64,000 bases of DNA from Marisediminitalea oceani (GTDB taxonomy: Bacteria; Pseudomonadota; Gammaproteobacteria; Enterobacterales; Alteromonadaceae): positions 1-64,000 of the forward strand of contig NZ_RCUA01000043.1 in the NCBI RefSeq assembly GCF_003731635.1, given 5' to 3'. The position numbers and the translations under genes are program-made. Under the pieces are notes generated by a model. The model did no database searches. It was not told where the DNA came from and was given only the letters and a program-made list of their open reading frames with translations. Each line of letters begins with the position of its first letter. Position 1 is the stretch's first letter. Positions 28,322-38,299 of the stretch are shown here, one piece after another.

Positions 28322-28340
28322 TAAATCAAATATTGATTTA
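28322..28340. promoter_or_regulatory. Palindrome TAAATCA-N5-TGATTTA
   Basis: A perfect 7-5-7 inverted repeat sits 83 bp upstream of the SRPBCC gene start. The shape fits a dimeric regulator site, but the binding protein cannot be named. Confidence 0.35.
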
Positions 28341-28666
28341 TCGACCGCTAAGTAAACGCCTGACCAGCTCGTAATTGTCGATAAAACCGTTGCTACATCA
28401 ATAAGCTATTCTGATTGCGACGTGCAGCGCATGATTGTTAATAACGCAGTGCGCTCGCTGAGTTTGCGCCATAAATTAGCCATGAGCGCTTATCGGTAGC
28501 CCCTAAAGTATCTTCTGAAAGCAATGAAATTCATCTTTCCTGTATAACCGCGTTAAACAACCGTTTGCGCAATAATTCCAGCCGATGTTTTTATGGAAAA
28601 CAGACTCCCATTCACAATTAACAGTTTCACTACAAACAAATTAATATTTATTTACACCAACGGCGC

Positions 28667-28695
28667 TTGAGCATTTATTATTCAAGGCGTAAGAT
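28667..28695 (+). promoter_or_regulatory. Predicted sigma-70 promoter of glgC
   Basis: TTGAGC (28667-28672), a 17-bp spacer, and TAAGAT (28690-28695) give a good sigma-70 match on the plus strand. Transcription should start near 28702, leaving a leader of about 110 nt before the glgC ATG. Confidence 0.6.
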
Positions 28696-28707
28696 GGTGA
28701 AAAATAA

Positions 28708-28722
28708 TGTAATTTAATTACA
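28708..28722. promoter_or_regulatory. Operator-like palindrome just downstream of the glgC promoter
   Basis: TGTAATTTAATTACA is a perfect 7-1-7 inverted repeat starting about six bases after the predicted transcription start. This position suits a repressor. The regulator is not identifiable from this window. Confidence 0.5.
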
Positions 28723-28809
28723 AATAACCTATCCTTAAATAGATGGATACGGTCACCCAGACCGGCAGGCATGAGCCGTTACTACACAGCGCGTCGATGG
28801 AGAAACAGA

Positions 28810-30084
28810 ATGTCCGACAAGAGCCCTCGTTATATCAGTAATCTTACCCGCGATACCTATGCATTGATCCTCGCCGGTGGCCGGGGGTCACGATTACACG
28901 AACTCACTACCTGGCGGGCCAAACCGGCGCTCTATTTTGGCGGTAAATTCCGCATCATCGACTTTCCGTTGTCTAACTGTATTAACTCAGGTATTCGCCG
29001 GATCGGCGTTGTCACTCAGTATAAATCACACTCACTTATCCGCCACCTGGTGCGCGGTTGGGGGCACTTTAAAAAGGAACTGGGCGAGTCGGTAGAAATT
29101 TTGCCTGCGTCACAGCGCTTTTCAGAAAACTGGTACGAAGGCACCGCCGACGCGGTATTCCAGAATATCGACATTATCCGCGATGAGCTGCCTAAATTTG
29201 TAATGATTTTATCCGGCGATCACATATACCGCATGGACTACGCCAACCTGTTAGCCCGCCATGTGGAAACCGGTGCTAAGATGACCGTATGCTGTATGAA
29301 GGTGCCACTGGAAGAAGCGGCCGGCGCATTTGGTGTTATGTCGGTAGACGAAGACTACCGTATTAAGGGCTTTACCGAAAAACCCGCTAACCCGGACCCG
29401 GTACCCAACGAGCCGGATTTATGCCTGGCTTCCATGGGTAACTACGTATTTGATACAGAATTTTTGTTTGAGCAACTGGCACGCGATGCTGAAACCTCAG
29501 GCTCTGAACGGGATTTCGGTAAAGACATTATTCCCAGCATTATTAAAGACCACGACGTATTTGCTTATCCGTTCCAGAGCAGCGAGAACGAACACGTTTA
29601 CTGGCGTGATGTAGGCACCCTGGACTCATTCTGGGAAGCCAATATGGAAATGGTAGCGCCCGTTCCGGCACTAAACTTATACGATCGTAAGTGGCCAATC
29701 TGGACTTATCAGGAACAACTGCCGCCAGCGAAGTTTGTCTGGGAAGATCATGACCGCCGCGGAGAAGCCATCAACTCGGTAGTCTCCGGTGGCTGCATTG
29801 TTTCCGGCTCGACCCTGCGTCGCTCACTGTGCTTCTCAAATGTCCGGGTCCACTCTTATGGCCTGATTGAGGAAGCCGTGATCCTGCCAAACGTGGAAAT
29901 CAAGCGTCACTGTAAACTGCGTAAGGTGATTATTGACCGCGGCTGCGTAATCCCGGAAGGCACTGTAATAGGTTACGATCACGACGAAGACCGTCGCCGC
30001 GGCTTCCGCGTCTCCGAAAAAGGCGTTGTGCTGGTAACCCGCGAGATGCTTGGTCAGCCAGTGGGTGGCACCGCCTTAGGTTGA
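28810..30084 (+). CDS. glgC: Glucose-1-phosphate adenylyltransferase
   Basis: 424 aa from the ATG at 28810, which has GGAG seven bases upstream; E. coli GlgC is 431 aa. The nucleotidyltransferase signature LAGGRGSRL is near the N-terminus, with [20 protein letters not shown], the catalytic region [10 protein letters not shown] and the glucose-1-phosphate site [11 protein letters not shown]-terminal left-handed beta-helix follows ([17 protein letters not shown]). It makes ADP-glucose for glycogen synthesis and is normally allosterically controlled. No other glg gene is adjacent, so the glycogen pathway is presumably completed elsewhere. Confidence 0.95.
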   Translation: MSDKSPRYISNLTRDTYALILAGGRGSRLHELTTWRAKPALYFGGKFRIIDFPLSNCINSGIRRIGVVTQYKSHSLIRHLVRGWGHFKKELGESVEILPASQRFSENWYEGTADAVFQNIDIIRDELPKFVMILSGDHIYRMDYANLLARHVETGAKMTVCCMKVPLEEAAGAFGVMSVDEDYRIKGFTEKPANPDPVPNEPDLCLASMGNYVFDTEFLFEQLARDAETSGSERDFGKDIIPSIIKDHDVFAYPFQSSENEHVYWRDVGTLDSFWEANMEMVAPVPALNLYDRKWPIWTYQEQLPPAKFVWEDHDRRGEAINSVVSGGCIVSGSTLRRSLCFSNVRVHSYGLIEEAVILPNVEIKRHCKLRKVIIDRGCVIPEGTVIGYDHDEDRRRGFRVSEKGVVLVTREMLGQPVGGTALG

Positions 30085-30089
30085 TGCTT

Positions 30090-31382
30090 CTATCCATGGA
30101 TCTGGCGCTTAGCCAGGTCCTGCGGTAACCGTAACGACGTCCAGCCAAACACCAGTATTGATAACACAAACGGAATAGCCAGCCAGTCAAGTGCGGCTAC
30201 CAACCCTTCAAGTTCACCCAGACTCGCCGTGTAATGCTCGCTGAGTACGCCCACAAACGTTGGCCCACCGCCAAGCGCTATCAGGTTCAGAACAAAGAAA
30301 AATAACGCGGTAGACATGGCCCGGCAATTAGCCGGAGACAGCGTTTGTGCCATGGCAAAGCACGGCCCGAAATAAGTACCGCTGGTAACCTGCAATAAAG
30401 TAAAACCAGCAATCGCCGGCCACAGCGATTCACTGTGAATAGCCAGCAAAAAAGCCGGCACGCCAACGCATAGAGCAATGGCTGGCAGACGCGCATAAGC
30501 ACCTGGATTGCTACGCCCCCATTTATCGGCAATAGCACCACCGGCCCACACGCCAATGGCATATAAAGTGCCGTTAATAACCCCAAAAACTACCAGTAAC
30601 CAGACTATGTCTACTTCACTGAAGCGCCGCACGAAGTAATCCATCTGCCAGCCAATCACGGCATAGTTAGCAAATGACGACAACGTAATCCCCAGTACCA
30701 TGCCCCACCAGCTCGGCGTTTTAAGCAGCTCAATAATGCTATCGAGCATGGGTCGCTGACGCTCTTGTTCGGTTTGCTGTCTAACGGGCTCTTTTACCGT
30801 CAGTTTAAGCACAATAGCCAGTACGATACCGGGCAGCCCTAGCGCTATCATTACCGAGCGCCAGTTAGCCTGACCTCCGCTGAGCACAAATGCTGAGGCC
30901 AGATACGCCAGCATAATGCCAAAGGGAATGCCCAGCGCATATAGCGCCATGGCCGTGGCCCGCTCTTTCGGGGTAAAGAGATCAGCAATAATACTGTGCG
31001 CCGGTGGCGTACCGCCGGCTTCGCCAATCCCCACGCCAATCCGGCATAAAGTCAGTTGCAGGTAGCTGCCGGCAAGCCCTGACAATGCCGTAAAACCACT
31101 CCATAAACTTAACGAAACGGCAACGATATTAACCCGGCTGTAGCGGTCTGCCAGCCAGGCCACCGGAATCCCCATTACGGTATACAACACCGCAAAATAG
31201 ATCCCTTTAAGGTAACCTAGCTGGGCATCATCGAGTCCTAAATCCTGCTTAATAAACGGCGATAAAATACCAATGATCTGACGGTCGATAAAATTAAACG
31301 CGTACACCAGCGTGAGCATCAGCAACACGTAATACCGATAACGATCAGGTTTTTCAGCGGGGGTAACAGAATTAGGGTTCAC
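30090..31382 (-). CDS. MFS transporter, spinster-like
   Basis: 430 aa with about 12 membrane spans. YAFNFIDRQIIGILSPFIKQDLGL near the N-terminus (given here only in part as FNFIDRQIIGIL) and GEAGGTPPAHSIIADLF resemble the spinster-like branch of MFS carriers. DRYSRVNIV fits the conserved loop 2-3 motif. The substrate is unknown. It is convergent with glgC, with only 5 bp between their ends. No own promoter was resolved. Confidence 0.82.
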   Translation of the reverse strand: MNPNSVTPAEKPDRYRYYVLLMLTLVYAFNFIDRQIIGILSPFIKQDLGLDDAQLGYLKGIYFAVLYTVMGIPVAWLADRYSRVNIVAVSLSLWSGFTALSGLAGSYLQLTLCRIGVGIGEAGGTPPAHSIIADLFTPKERATAMALYALGIPFGIMLAYLASAFVLSGGQANWRSVMIALGLPGIVLAIVLKLTVKEPVRQQTEQERQRPMLDSIIELLKTPSWWGMVLGITLSSFANYAVIGWQMDYFVRRFSEVDIVWLLVVFGVINGTLYAIGVWAGGAIADKWGRSNPGAYARLPAIALCVGVPAFLLAIHSESLWPAIAGFTLLQVTSGTYFGPCFAMAQTLSPANCRAMSTALFFFVLNLIALGGGPTFVGVLSEHYTASLGELEGLVAALDWLAIPFVLSILVFGWTSLRLPQDLAKRQIHG

Positions 31383-31505
31383 ACATCACCTGTGATACAA
31401 ATACATTAACAAGCAGACTTATAGCGGTATATCATTAAGAATAAGTCGAAACACGGCCAGCGAGCCGGGATAATATCATCCTATTTATCTGATGTTGAAC
31501 TCTGT

Positions 31506-32324
31506 ATGCACATAGACAAACTATTAGCCCTGACTTCCGACGTAACGACCATTAACGATAATGAGTGGCTGATGACCCACCCGGGTCTGCCCGATACCTG
31601 GGGTCAGGGCCGCACTGCATTTGGTGGTATCACTGCCGGTTTCCTGCACCACGCTCTGTCTCAGGTGGTGGATAAGGACCGTAGCCTACGCGCTTATCAC
31701 ACCAATTTTGTCGGGCCGGTGAGTTTCGATAAACCGCTGGAACTAATTGTTGAGAAATTACGCTCGGGGCGCAATATGTCGCAATACCTGGCCAGGCTGC
31801 AGCAGGATGGCAAAGTCTGTGTTTGTGTGCAGGCCTGTTTCGGCGTAGAGCGCAGTTCAAAAATACAGGTGGATAAACTGCCTACCCACTCAATGAAGCT
31901 GCCGCAAAAAGCCAAGTTTATTCCGCAAATTCCTAAGGTGACACCGCGCTTCTTCCGGCACTACGAACTGGCTATCGAACAAGGCCAGATCCCGTTCAGC
32001 TGGAGTAAGCACAGTCATTATCATGGCTGGATGCGCTTTAAAGAGGCCGTCAGCGAGTTTAATTACACTCACCTGATATCTCTGATTGATGCCTGGCCGC
32101 CAGCCATTATTCAACAACTCAAATTACCGGCGCCGGTAAGCACCGTGAGCTGGGATATTGAATTGGTACAACCGCTTGCGCCAGGTAGTGAAAATCCCTG
32201 GTTTGGCTACCAGGTGGATACCAAACTCGCCAATGGTGGCTATGCCCACACCGAAGCAACCATCTGGGACGATAAAGAGCGGGTAATCGCTCTCAGCCGC
32301 CAGACCATCGCAGTCTTCGATTAA
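31506..32324 (+). CDS. Acyl-CoA thioesterase-like double-hotdog protein
   Basis: 272 aa, matching TesB-like thioesterases with two hotdog folds. FGGITAGFLHHAL (N-terminal helix) and YHTNFVGPVSFDKPLEL (strand with typical F-x-x-P-V) are characteristic, and GGYAHTEATIWD is the second-half equivalent. It would hydrolyse acyl-CoA esters; chain length and role are unknown. It is divergent from the MFS gene and followed by a strong terminator. Confidence 0.82.
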   Translation: MHIDKLLALTSDVTTINDNEWLMTHPGLPDTWGQGRTAFGGITAGFLHHALSQVVDKDRSLRAYHTNFVGPVSFDKPLELIVEKLRSGRNMSQYLARLQQDGKVCVCVQACFGVERSSKIQVDKLPTHSMKLPQKAKFIPQIPKVTPRFFRHYELAIEQGQIPFSWSKHSHYHGWMRFKEAVSEFNYTHLISLIDAWPPAIIQQLKLPAPVSTVSWDIELVQPLAPGSENPWFGYQVDTKLANGGYAHTEATIWDDKERVIALSRQTIAVFD

Positions 32325-32345
32325 GTTGTAGCGCCATTCAAACAT

Positions 32346-32377
32346 AAAAAAACCCGGCACAGGCCGGGTAAATTTTT
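32346..32377. terminator. Bidirectional terminator between thioesterase and TonB receptor genes
   Basis: ACCCGGC (32352-32358) pairs with GCCGGGT (32363-32369) over a 4-nt loop. A-runs before (32346-32352) and T-runs after (AATTTTT) allow termination on both strands. It ends the GH16-TonB receptor operon. Confidence 0.88.
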
Positions 32378-32505
32378 AACGCACTTATTATTATTATAAA
32401 GCTAGCAAGGTAAATTGCCGGAGTCAGAACTCACTGCCCCCGACAACCTTTAACTAATCAGTGGAGAGCTACTGCGAACTCTCCACAGGTTGGTTGGGAG
32501 GTTGA

Positions 32506-35457
32506 TTAGTTAAATCCGTAACGAACACCCAGCGCATAGCGTGTGCCATACTGGCGGGCAAACAGAAACTGCTCCTCATAACGGCCGTAACCCTGTTCAG
32601 TCTCGTTGTTCAGGTTTAACGCATCAAAGAACACGGTGAGGTTTTCATTGATGTCGTAGTTAATGCTCATATCCACCTGGCCATAGTCTTTAAAGAACTG
32701 AGGTGGTGCATCAGCAGAACCCTGAGCCTGACCAACGCCTAACAGGTAATCATCACGCCAGGCGTAAGTCACCTTCACTGACAGACCGTCTTTTTCATAA
32801 AACGCCTGCAGGTTAGCAGAGTCGCCCAAACCGGTTAATGGCGCCTGTTGAGTAAGACTGTCCACGTCAAACTCTACATCACCGTTAACGAAGGTGGCGT
32901 TCACATTGAAACCAAAACCGGTTTCACCAATCATGTGCTGCAATGCCACTTCCACACCATCAACCGATTTTGCATCGGTGTTATTTGGCTGGCTGACATT
33001 CCACACAATCAATGGATCATTGCTGTTTGGCTCAATCTGACCGTCGGCATTGCCATGACCATTGGCCAGCATCTGATCGAAGATCGCGGTACTGGTTGCC
33101 TGCTCACCGCGGGCTTCAATATCGGCAATTGCCTGCTGGTAACGCGGACCATTGTAGATATCGTACAAGCCATCGATGGTGGTCTCGGTAATCGTGGTCT
33201 GAATAAAGTTATCAACGTCTTTCTTAAACCATACGATTGACGCGTAACTTGCTTCACCGTAGTAGTACTCAAGGGCTAAATCGAGGTTGGTCGACTCAAA
33301 CGGTAACAGGTTCGGGTTACCCTGTGAGCCAGTCCGTGAACCTGGTTTAGGGCTACCGCTCAGGGCACGGCCACCGGCTAAGAAGCCTAATGGTGCACGT
33401 GACATGGTTTTACCCCATGATACCCGGGCCTGTAACTCGTCGGTAACGTCCAGACGGAAGTCGATCGACGGCAGGAACACATCGTGTGAGCCTTCCTGGG
33501 TCAGGTAGTTGGCGGTACCGCCCTCTTCGTACTGCATGATCCACTCAGAGGCTGCAACCCAGTTTACCTGCTGCTCAACACGCTGACGTACGGTACTGGT
33601 TACATCCGTTTCTTCGTAGCGGGCACCAGCAATTAACTGCGCCGGATAGTCACCAATTTCAAATTCCCATTCGGTCTGAATGTAAATACTGTTGGTCACT
33701 TCCTCTACTTCACTTTCGCCCGTAATGCCATTGAAGTAAGCATCTGGTACATAAGCGTCGCCGCCCATAACGTCTTCGGTCAGATAGGCCATTTGACGCG
33801 CTACAGCTTCGTCGAAGTCGTAGGTGTAGTAATAGTTAGGCATCAGGTTAGCGCCACCACCAGCAAACTCATCGAGGAAGCTACCAGTGTCATGACGGGT
33901 AAACATGCTGTCCGGGAAGATTTCCGGGAAAGACGGGTTGAAGCCCGGGCCACCACGCAGACCACTCCACGCGTTGGTGCCGTACATGGTTTGCTCAGTG
34001 CGGGCAAAACCAAATTTAACTACCGGCATAGGAATATCAAATTTAGAGTTGTACCACTCACCGTCAAACTGCAGCTGTTCTACATTTGATTCACCCGGAG
34101 AGTGAATAAACTGACTGAAGTTTGAGTCGATTTCACTTGGCATTAACTCATTGGTGCCGTTTTGCCATCTGATAAAAGCAGACGGTACTTCACCGTTACG
34201 ATAGTCGTAAATTTTGGTAATGAGTTTATCCGATCCCAGAATGATCTGGCCATTGCTGCCCATACCATCATCCGCACCGTTATCGATTTCATTGCTGGAA
34301 TCGTGATAATCGATGTTGAATTTCAGATCGTCAGTTACCTGCCAGTCGATATTCAGACCGATTGAGCGGGCATCTACTTCGGTGGTTTCACGGAAGGCCG
34401 TAAATGAGCCATCGTTACCACCAATATCGGCGTAAATTGCGGTACCGTTTTCATCCAGCTCGTAACCGTTAATGTTACCGCCAAATTCATTCCAGATACC
34501 CCAGCCAACACTCTCCAGACCCACAATCGCATTGGTCATGGTGTAGTCGAGTGTCATGGTAATGTCGTCGTTAGGCGCATACTGGAAAGTCACCTGAGCA
34601 TTGGTACGGTCGTTTTCCACATTGTCGATACCGTAGTTCATATCTTTAGGGAAAAAGTGGTTACCAATGCGGTTGCCTTCATCATCCACGGCGCGCGGAT
34701 CGATCATGGTAGATTCGTTAAATTCCGGCAAATCCACATTCGCCTGCCAGCCCTGAATATTGGCCTGCTGACGCTGGAAGTCACGCTGATAATGAGAGAA
34801 GCTTACCGCAAATCCCAGTTTGTCATCGTTGAAAGTATTGCTGTAGATACCGGCGATTTCCGGCGTTACATCATCCCCTTCCACTACAGACGTATCATGC
34901 AGCGCTTTGGCCATAAACGAGTAACGCTGACCTGGTTGTTGCAATGGCTTTGAGGTAACGATATTTACCGTTGCACCCAAACCACCACTTGGCAGTTCGG
35001 CTTTAGCCGTTTTGTACACTTCCAGGGCACTGACGCCCTCAGAAGAAAGGTGTTGCAGGCTGTAAGAACGGGTAAACCCCGTACCCGGCATCTGACGACC
35101 ATTTAAGGTGATCAGGTTAAAACCCGGACCAAAACCACGCACGGTGATTTCGCTTCCCTCACCATTGGCACGGCTTACCGATACACCAGTAATACGTTGC
35201 AGTGATTCAGCCAGGTTAGAGTCCGGGAATTTACCCATTTCTTCCGCTGAAATCGCATCCATCACACCCGGTGTGCTGCGCTTGATATCCATTGCACGAA
35301 TTAAACTGCCACGGATACCCTGCACTTCGATAACTTCAACTGCCGGTTCCTGTTCAGACTCGTTCGCTTCCTGCGCGAAGGCTGCCTGACCTGCGGTGCC
35401 CAGCAATAACCCTACGGCTATGGCCAGACGATTTTTATTAAAAATTGTGTAGTTCAT
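32506..35457 (-). CDS. TonB-dependent receptor (TIGR01782-type), probable beta-glucan oligosaccharide uptake
   Basis: 983 aa. Signal peptide 1-28 (AFA-QEA). The plug domain holds GIRGSLIRAMDIKRSTPGVMD, FPDSNLAESLQRITGVSVSR and GGLGATVNIVTSKPL; a long beta-barrel follows and ends with the aromatic terminus (RYGFN) needed for outer-membrane insertion. This TonB-Xanth-Caul type of receptor is often linked to carbohydrate uptake in Alteromonadales. It lies 76 bp downstream of the GH16 lipoprotein gene on the same strand, so both should be under the LacI-type operators near 38.27 kb. Substrate specificity is inferred from that neighbour. Confidence 0.92.
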   Translation of the reverse strand: MNYTIFNKNRLAIAVGLLLGTAGQAAFAQEANESEQEPAVEVIEVQGIRGSLIRAMDIKRSTPGVMDAISAEEMGKFPDSNLAESLQRITGVSVSRANGEGSEITVRGFGPGFNLITLNGRQMPGTGFTRSYSLQHLSSEGVSALEVYKTAKAELPSGGLGATVNIVTSKPLQQPGQRYSFMAKALHDTSVVEGDDVTPEIAGIYSNTFNDDKLGFAVSFSHYQRDFQRQQANIQGWQANVDLPEFNESTMIDPRAVDDEGNRIGNHFFPKDMNYGIDNVENDRTNAQVTFQYAPNDDITMTLDYTMTNAIVGLESVGWGIWNEFGGNINGYELDENGTAIYADIGGNDGSFTAFRETTEVDARSIGLNIDWQVTDDLKFNIDYHDSSNEIDNGADDGMGSNGQIILGSDKLITKIYDYRNGEVPSAFIRWQNGTNELMPSEIDSNFSQFIHSPGESNVEQLQFDGEWYNSKFDIPMPVVKFGFARTEQTMYGTNAWSGLRGGPGFNPSFPEIFPDSMFTRHDTGSFLDEFAGGGANLMPNYYYTYDFDEAVARQMAYLTEDVMGGDAYVPDAYFNGITGESEVEEVTNSIYIQTEWEFEIGDYPAQLIAGARYEETDVTSTVRQRVEQQVNWVAASEWIMQYEEGGTANYLTQEGSHDVFLPSIDFRLDVTDELQARVSWGKTMSRAPLGFLAGGRALSGSPKPGSRTGSQGNPNLLPFESTNLDLALEYYYGEASYASIVWFKKDVDNFIQTTITETTIDGLYDIYNGPRYQQAIADIEARGEQATSTAIFDQMLANGHGNADGQIEPNSNDPLIVWNVSQPNNTDAKSVDGVEVALQHMIGETGFGFNVNATFVNGDVEFDVDSLTQQAPLTGLGDSANLQAFYEKDGLSVKVTYAWRDDYLLGVGQAQGSADAPPQFFKDYGQVDMSINYDINENLTVFFDALNLNNETEQGYGRYEEQFLFARQYGTRYALGVRYGFN

Positions 35458-35533
35458 AGTTCGATACTCACGTTAAATTCTTTACCTTGTGCAGGTACCG
35501 GCCTGTTGGCTGCGGCACCTGCGACCGGCTGCA

Positions 35534-38182
35534 TTACTCGGCAGCGATTTCTGCGTTATCGATACGGTAGACGGCGCCGTCGCCAGTCCCCCAGGCCGGG
35601 AAGACCATCAGTACATTGATGTCACTGATATCCAGGCCTGCATCGAATAACTGTTGCAAGGTAAAGGTGTAGGTTTGCCATTGACCCAGTACTGGCGCTT
35701 CGCCTTCCACACTGTCAGTCAGTGGCAGTTCAACAGCGGTGGCTGCACCGGTAGACTCAATTTTGAATAACCAGCTTGAGTCCGGGTCAGACGGGTTAGA
35801 TACCACTTTCATGTCAAAGCGAACCACACCTGTGCTCAGCAGAGCGGAAGCGTCGTAAGACACGCCGTCATCGGCCAGAAAGCCCATTACCGTTGGCTGT
35901 GAGCCAATGATGAACTGTGCTACGGCACCTTTGCTGTCGTCTTCGTCCATCTCTACGGTTGGTGTAGAACCACCACAGCAATCCCAGATAGACCAGCCAT
36001 CGGCGGCTACATCTTCGAACAGTTTAATACCGTTGGCAGACTCCGCAGACGGGTCGTAGATGCGGGCGTTATCCACACGGTACACCGCACCATTACCGGT
36101 TCCCCAGGCTGGGAAAATCATCAGCACATCAATGGCACTAACATCCAGACCACCCGCTGATAAATCAGACAGCTTAAAGGTATAGGTCTGCCATTCGCCG
36201 GTCACCGGGGCAACGCCTTCCTGACTGTCAGTAACAGGCAGTTCTACCGCGGTCGCACCGTCACTGGATTCCAGCTTAATTAACCATGAGGCATCCGGGC
36301 TTGATGGCGCATCAACCACTTTCATTTCAAATTCCAGTACACCGGTTTCTAAAATGGCACTGGCGTCAAATGGTGTATCACCTCCACCATTAGCACCGCG
36401 GGTAATAAAGCCCATTACGGTTGGCGCTTCGCCGATAGAGAACTGCGCAACCAGACCATGATCATCATCGTCAAGTTCTTCAGTAGGCATAGAACCACCA
36501 CAGCAGTCCCACATTACCCAATCCGGGTTTTCACCGTCGTCAAAGAACACTACTTCCGGGGATGGCGCTTTAATTTCAACGTTATCGAGTTGGTAAACAG
36601 CACCTTCGCCCAAGCCCCATGAAGGGAACACCATCAGCACGTCGATCGCGCTAACATCCAGTCCCATATCTGCCAGCATCTGCAGTGGGAATACATAGGT
36701 CTGCCATTCGCCAACCACTGGCGTTACACCGTCGCGGTTGTCAGTCAGAGGCAGTTCGGCAGCACTTGCCGCGTTGTTGCTTTCTACCTTGAATAACCAG
36801 GTAGCATCCGGGCTGGCCGGTGCAGACACGACCTTCATATCAAATGAAATCACGCCGGTTTCCAGCATGCCAGAGCCATCAAAAGGAGAAGCCTGACCGT
36901 TTTCGTCGGTAATAAACTCATCACGGCTGATAAAACCGTTAACCGTGGGCGATGCACCCACCATGAATTCATATACGGCACCCTGATCCGGATCTTCAAC
37001 GATCATTGGCGTTGAACCACCACAACAGTCCCAGGCAGGCCAGTTAGGGTTCGCCGCATCGTTAAAGATGGTCAGGTTTTGTACTACACCACTTGATGGT
37101 GGTGTTGGGATAGGCGCTTCGCCTTCAACCAGCGCGTCATCCAGGCTTTCGTAGCCAGGGCGGATGGTTTCACAACCTTTACCGGTATCCGGATCAGATG
37201 CACACTCATACACGTGCACATAATCGATAACGTATTCCTGGCCAGCGGCAAACGCTTCAGCGTCGATGCCCATGTTATTGACGTTTTCAGGCCAGTCACC
37301 ACCAACCGCCAGGTTGAGTAACAGGTGGAATTCCTGATCGAACGGTGCGTTATTCCAGAAAGTGGTTAACTCACCGGTGATTTGATCGTAGTACTCAGCA
37401 AACCAACCACGGTGGCTCAGGCCCATGGCCTCACCGCTGGCGTTGTAGCGTACTGTGGATTTACGCTGAGTAGCATACAGGTAACCGTCTACATACCAGC
37501 GAATCTCCCCTTCCTGCCATTCAATAGCATAAGTGTGGAAATCGTCAGCCGGATTCATGTCGGCAGGGAACTCATAAGCTTTACCGGAGTTCACATTGTT
37601 TGGCCAGTCGCGACCATAATGCAGGGTACCGTGAATGTTAGACTCAACATTACCTTCCGCGTCGGCCACTTTCAGGTTAACCGCTTCCATAATGTCGATT
37701 TCACCGGATTTCGGCCAACCGCCATACACATAGTCGGTAGGAAGCATCCAGAATGCCGGCCAGCTGCCCTGCCCTGACGGCAGTTTGGCGCGCATTTCGA
37801 AACGGCCGTATTTAAAGTCACCTTTATAGCGGGTGTTTAACCGGGCAGACGTGTAAGGCTTTTCAGCCCCTTCCTCTGCTGGCAGTGCAACGATATGCAG
37901 CATACCGTCGGCGACATAAGAGTTTGCCGGATCGTCGGTGTAGCACTGTTGCTCATTGTTACCGCCGCCGGCGCAATTTACTTCGTGTGTCCATTTAGCG
38001 CTATCGATTGCGCTACCATCAAAATCATCACTCCAGACTAACTGCCAGTCGGATACCGGCTGAGCCGGATCAACGGTGGTAAAATCTGATTCTGTTTTGG
38101 CGCTTTCGCCGCCACAACCCATCAGCGTTGCCGCGGTCATAGCAGCAAGCAACCGAGATAGTTGCATTGTTGTGTTTTTCAT
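35534..38182 (-). CDS. GH16 endo-beta-1,3-glucanase-like lipoprotein with three C-terminal modules
   Basis: 882 aa. A lipoprotein signal (LMGC, Cys23) anchors it to the outer membrane. The GH16 catalytic domain spans about 45-327, with the active-site motif EIDIME (161-166; nucleophile E161, acid/base E166). Three related C-terminal modules follow (about 369-538, 545-709 and 719-880), each beginning with WDCCGGS. The arrangement is typical of laminarinase-type enzymes that release glucan oligosaccharides for uptake. The exact substrate, laminarin or another beta-1,3/1,4-glucan, is inferred. The first gene of its operon, it is followed by a TonB receptor. Confidence 0.92.
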   Translation of the reverse strand: MKNTTMQLSRLLAAMTAATLMGCGGESAKTESDFTTVDPAQPVSDWQLVWSDDFDGSAIDSAKWTHEVNCAGGGNNEQQCYTDDPANSYVADGMLHIVALPAEEGAEKPYTSARLNTRYKGDFKYGRFEMRAKLPSGQGSWPAFWMLPTDYVYGGWPKSGEIDIMEAVNLKVADAEGNVESNIHGTLHYGRDWPNNVNSGKAYEFPADMNPADDFHTYAIEWQEGEIRWYVDGYLYATQRKSTVRYNASGEAMGLSHRGWFAEYYDQITGELTTFWNNAPFDQEFHLLLNLAVGGDWPENVNNMGIDAEAFAAGQEYVIDYVHVYECASDPDTGKGCETIRPGYESLDDALVEGEAPIPTPPSSGVVQNLTIFNDAANPNWPAWDCCGGSTPMIVEDPDQGAVYEFMVGASPTVNGFISRDEFITDENGQASPFDGSGMLETGVISFDMKVVSAPASPDATWLFKVESNNAASAAELPLTDNRDGVTPVVGEWQTYVFPLQMLADMGLDVSAIDVLMVFPSWGLGEGAVYQLDNVEIKAPSPEVVFFDDGENPDWVMWDCCGGSMPTEELDDDDHGLVAQFSIGEAPTVMGFITRGANGGGDTPFDASAILETGVLEFEMKVVDAPSSPDASWLIKLESSDGATAVELPVTDSQEGVAPVTGEWQTYTFKLSDLSAGGLDVSAIDVLMIFPAWGTGNGAVYRVDNARIYDPSAESANGIKLFEDVAADGWSIWDCCGGSTPTVEMDEDDSKGAVAQFIIGSQPTVMGFLADDGVSYDASALLSTGVVRFDMKVVSNPSDPDSSWLFKIESTGAATAVELPLTDSVEGEAPVLGQWQTYTFTLQQLFDAGLDISDINVLMVFPAWGTGDGAVYRIDNAEIAAE
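35543..37078 (-). repeat. Three tandem WDCCGG modules in the GH16 lipoprotein
   Basis: Three copies of about 165 residues start near 37078, 36550 and 36028. All share WDCCGGS, PTV.GF, ETGV.F.MKVV, GEWQTY.F and V.MVFP.WG.G.GAVY patterns. They look like beta-sandwich carbohydrate-binding-type modules, resembling the C-terminal galactose-binding-like module of ExoP-type glucanases (from memory). Clear internal duplication is visible, with moderate divergence between copies. Confidence 0.85.
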
Positions 38183-38247
38183 TCTTCAGCCCCGATCTAA
38201 ACGGAATTTATGTTGCGTCACCTGTCGGCTCTCATCCGCCGTAAAAG

Positions 38248-38261
38248 TGTAAGCGCTTACA
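38248..38261. promoter_or_regulatory. LacI-family operator O2 upstream of the GH16 gene
   Basis: TGTAAGCGCTTACA is a perfect 14-bp palindrome of the LacI/GalR type with the central CG pair. It lies in the 5' leader of the GH16 gene, 66 bp before the start codon. An identical copy is located 32 bp away. Confidence 0.8.
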
Positions 38262-38279
38262 TGTGCAATCAAAAAATTA

Positions 38280-38293
38280 TGTAAGCGCTTACA
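38280..38293. promoter_or_regulatory. LacI-family operator O1 at the GH16 promoter
   Basis: A second TGTAAGCGCTTACA, identical to O2 and 32 bp (about three helical turns) centre to centre, overlaps the expected transcription start of the GH16 promoter. This is a classical repressor position. Confidence 0.8.
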
Positions 38294-38299
38294 GAGATT

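Larger units (their letters stand above)
28240..28809. other. 570-bp AT-rich intergenic region upstream of glgC
   Basis: No convincing ORF lies here. It contains the inverted repeat TAAATCA-N5-TGATTTA (28322-28340) near the SRPBCC gene, and the glgC promoter and operator described separately at its right end. The middle part (about 28345-28660) shows nothing that I recognise. Confidence 0.6.
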
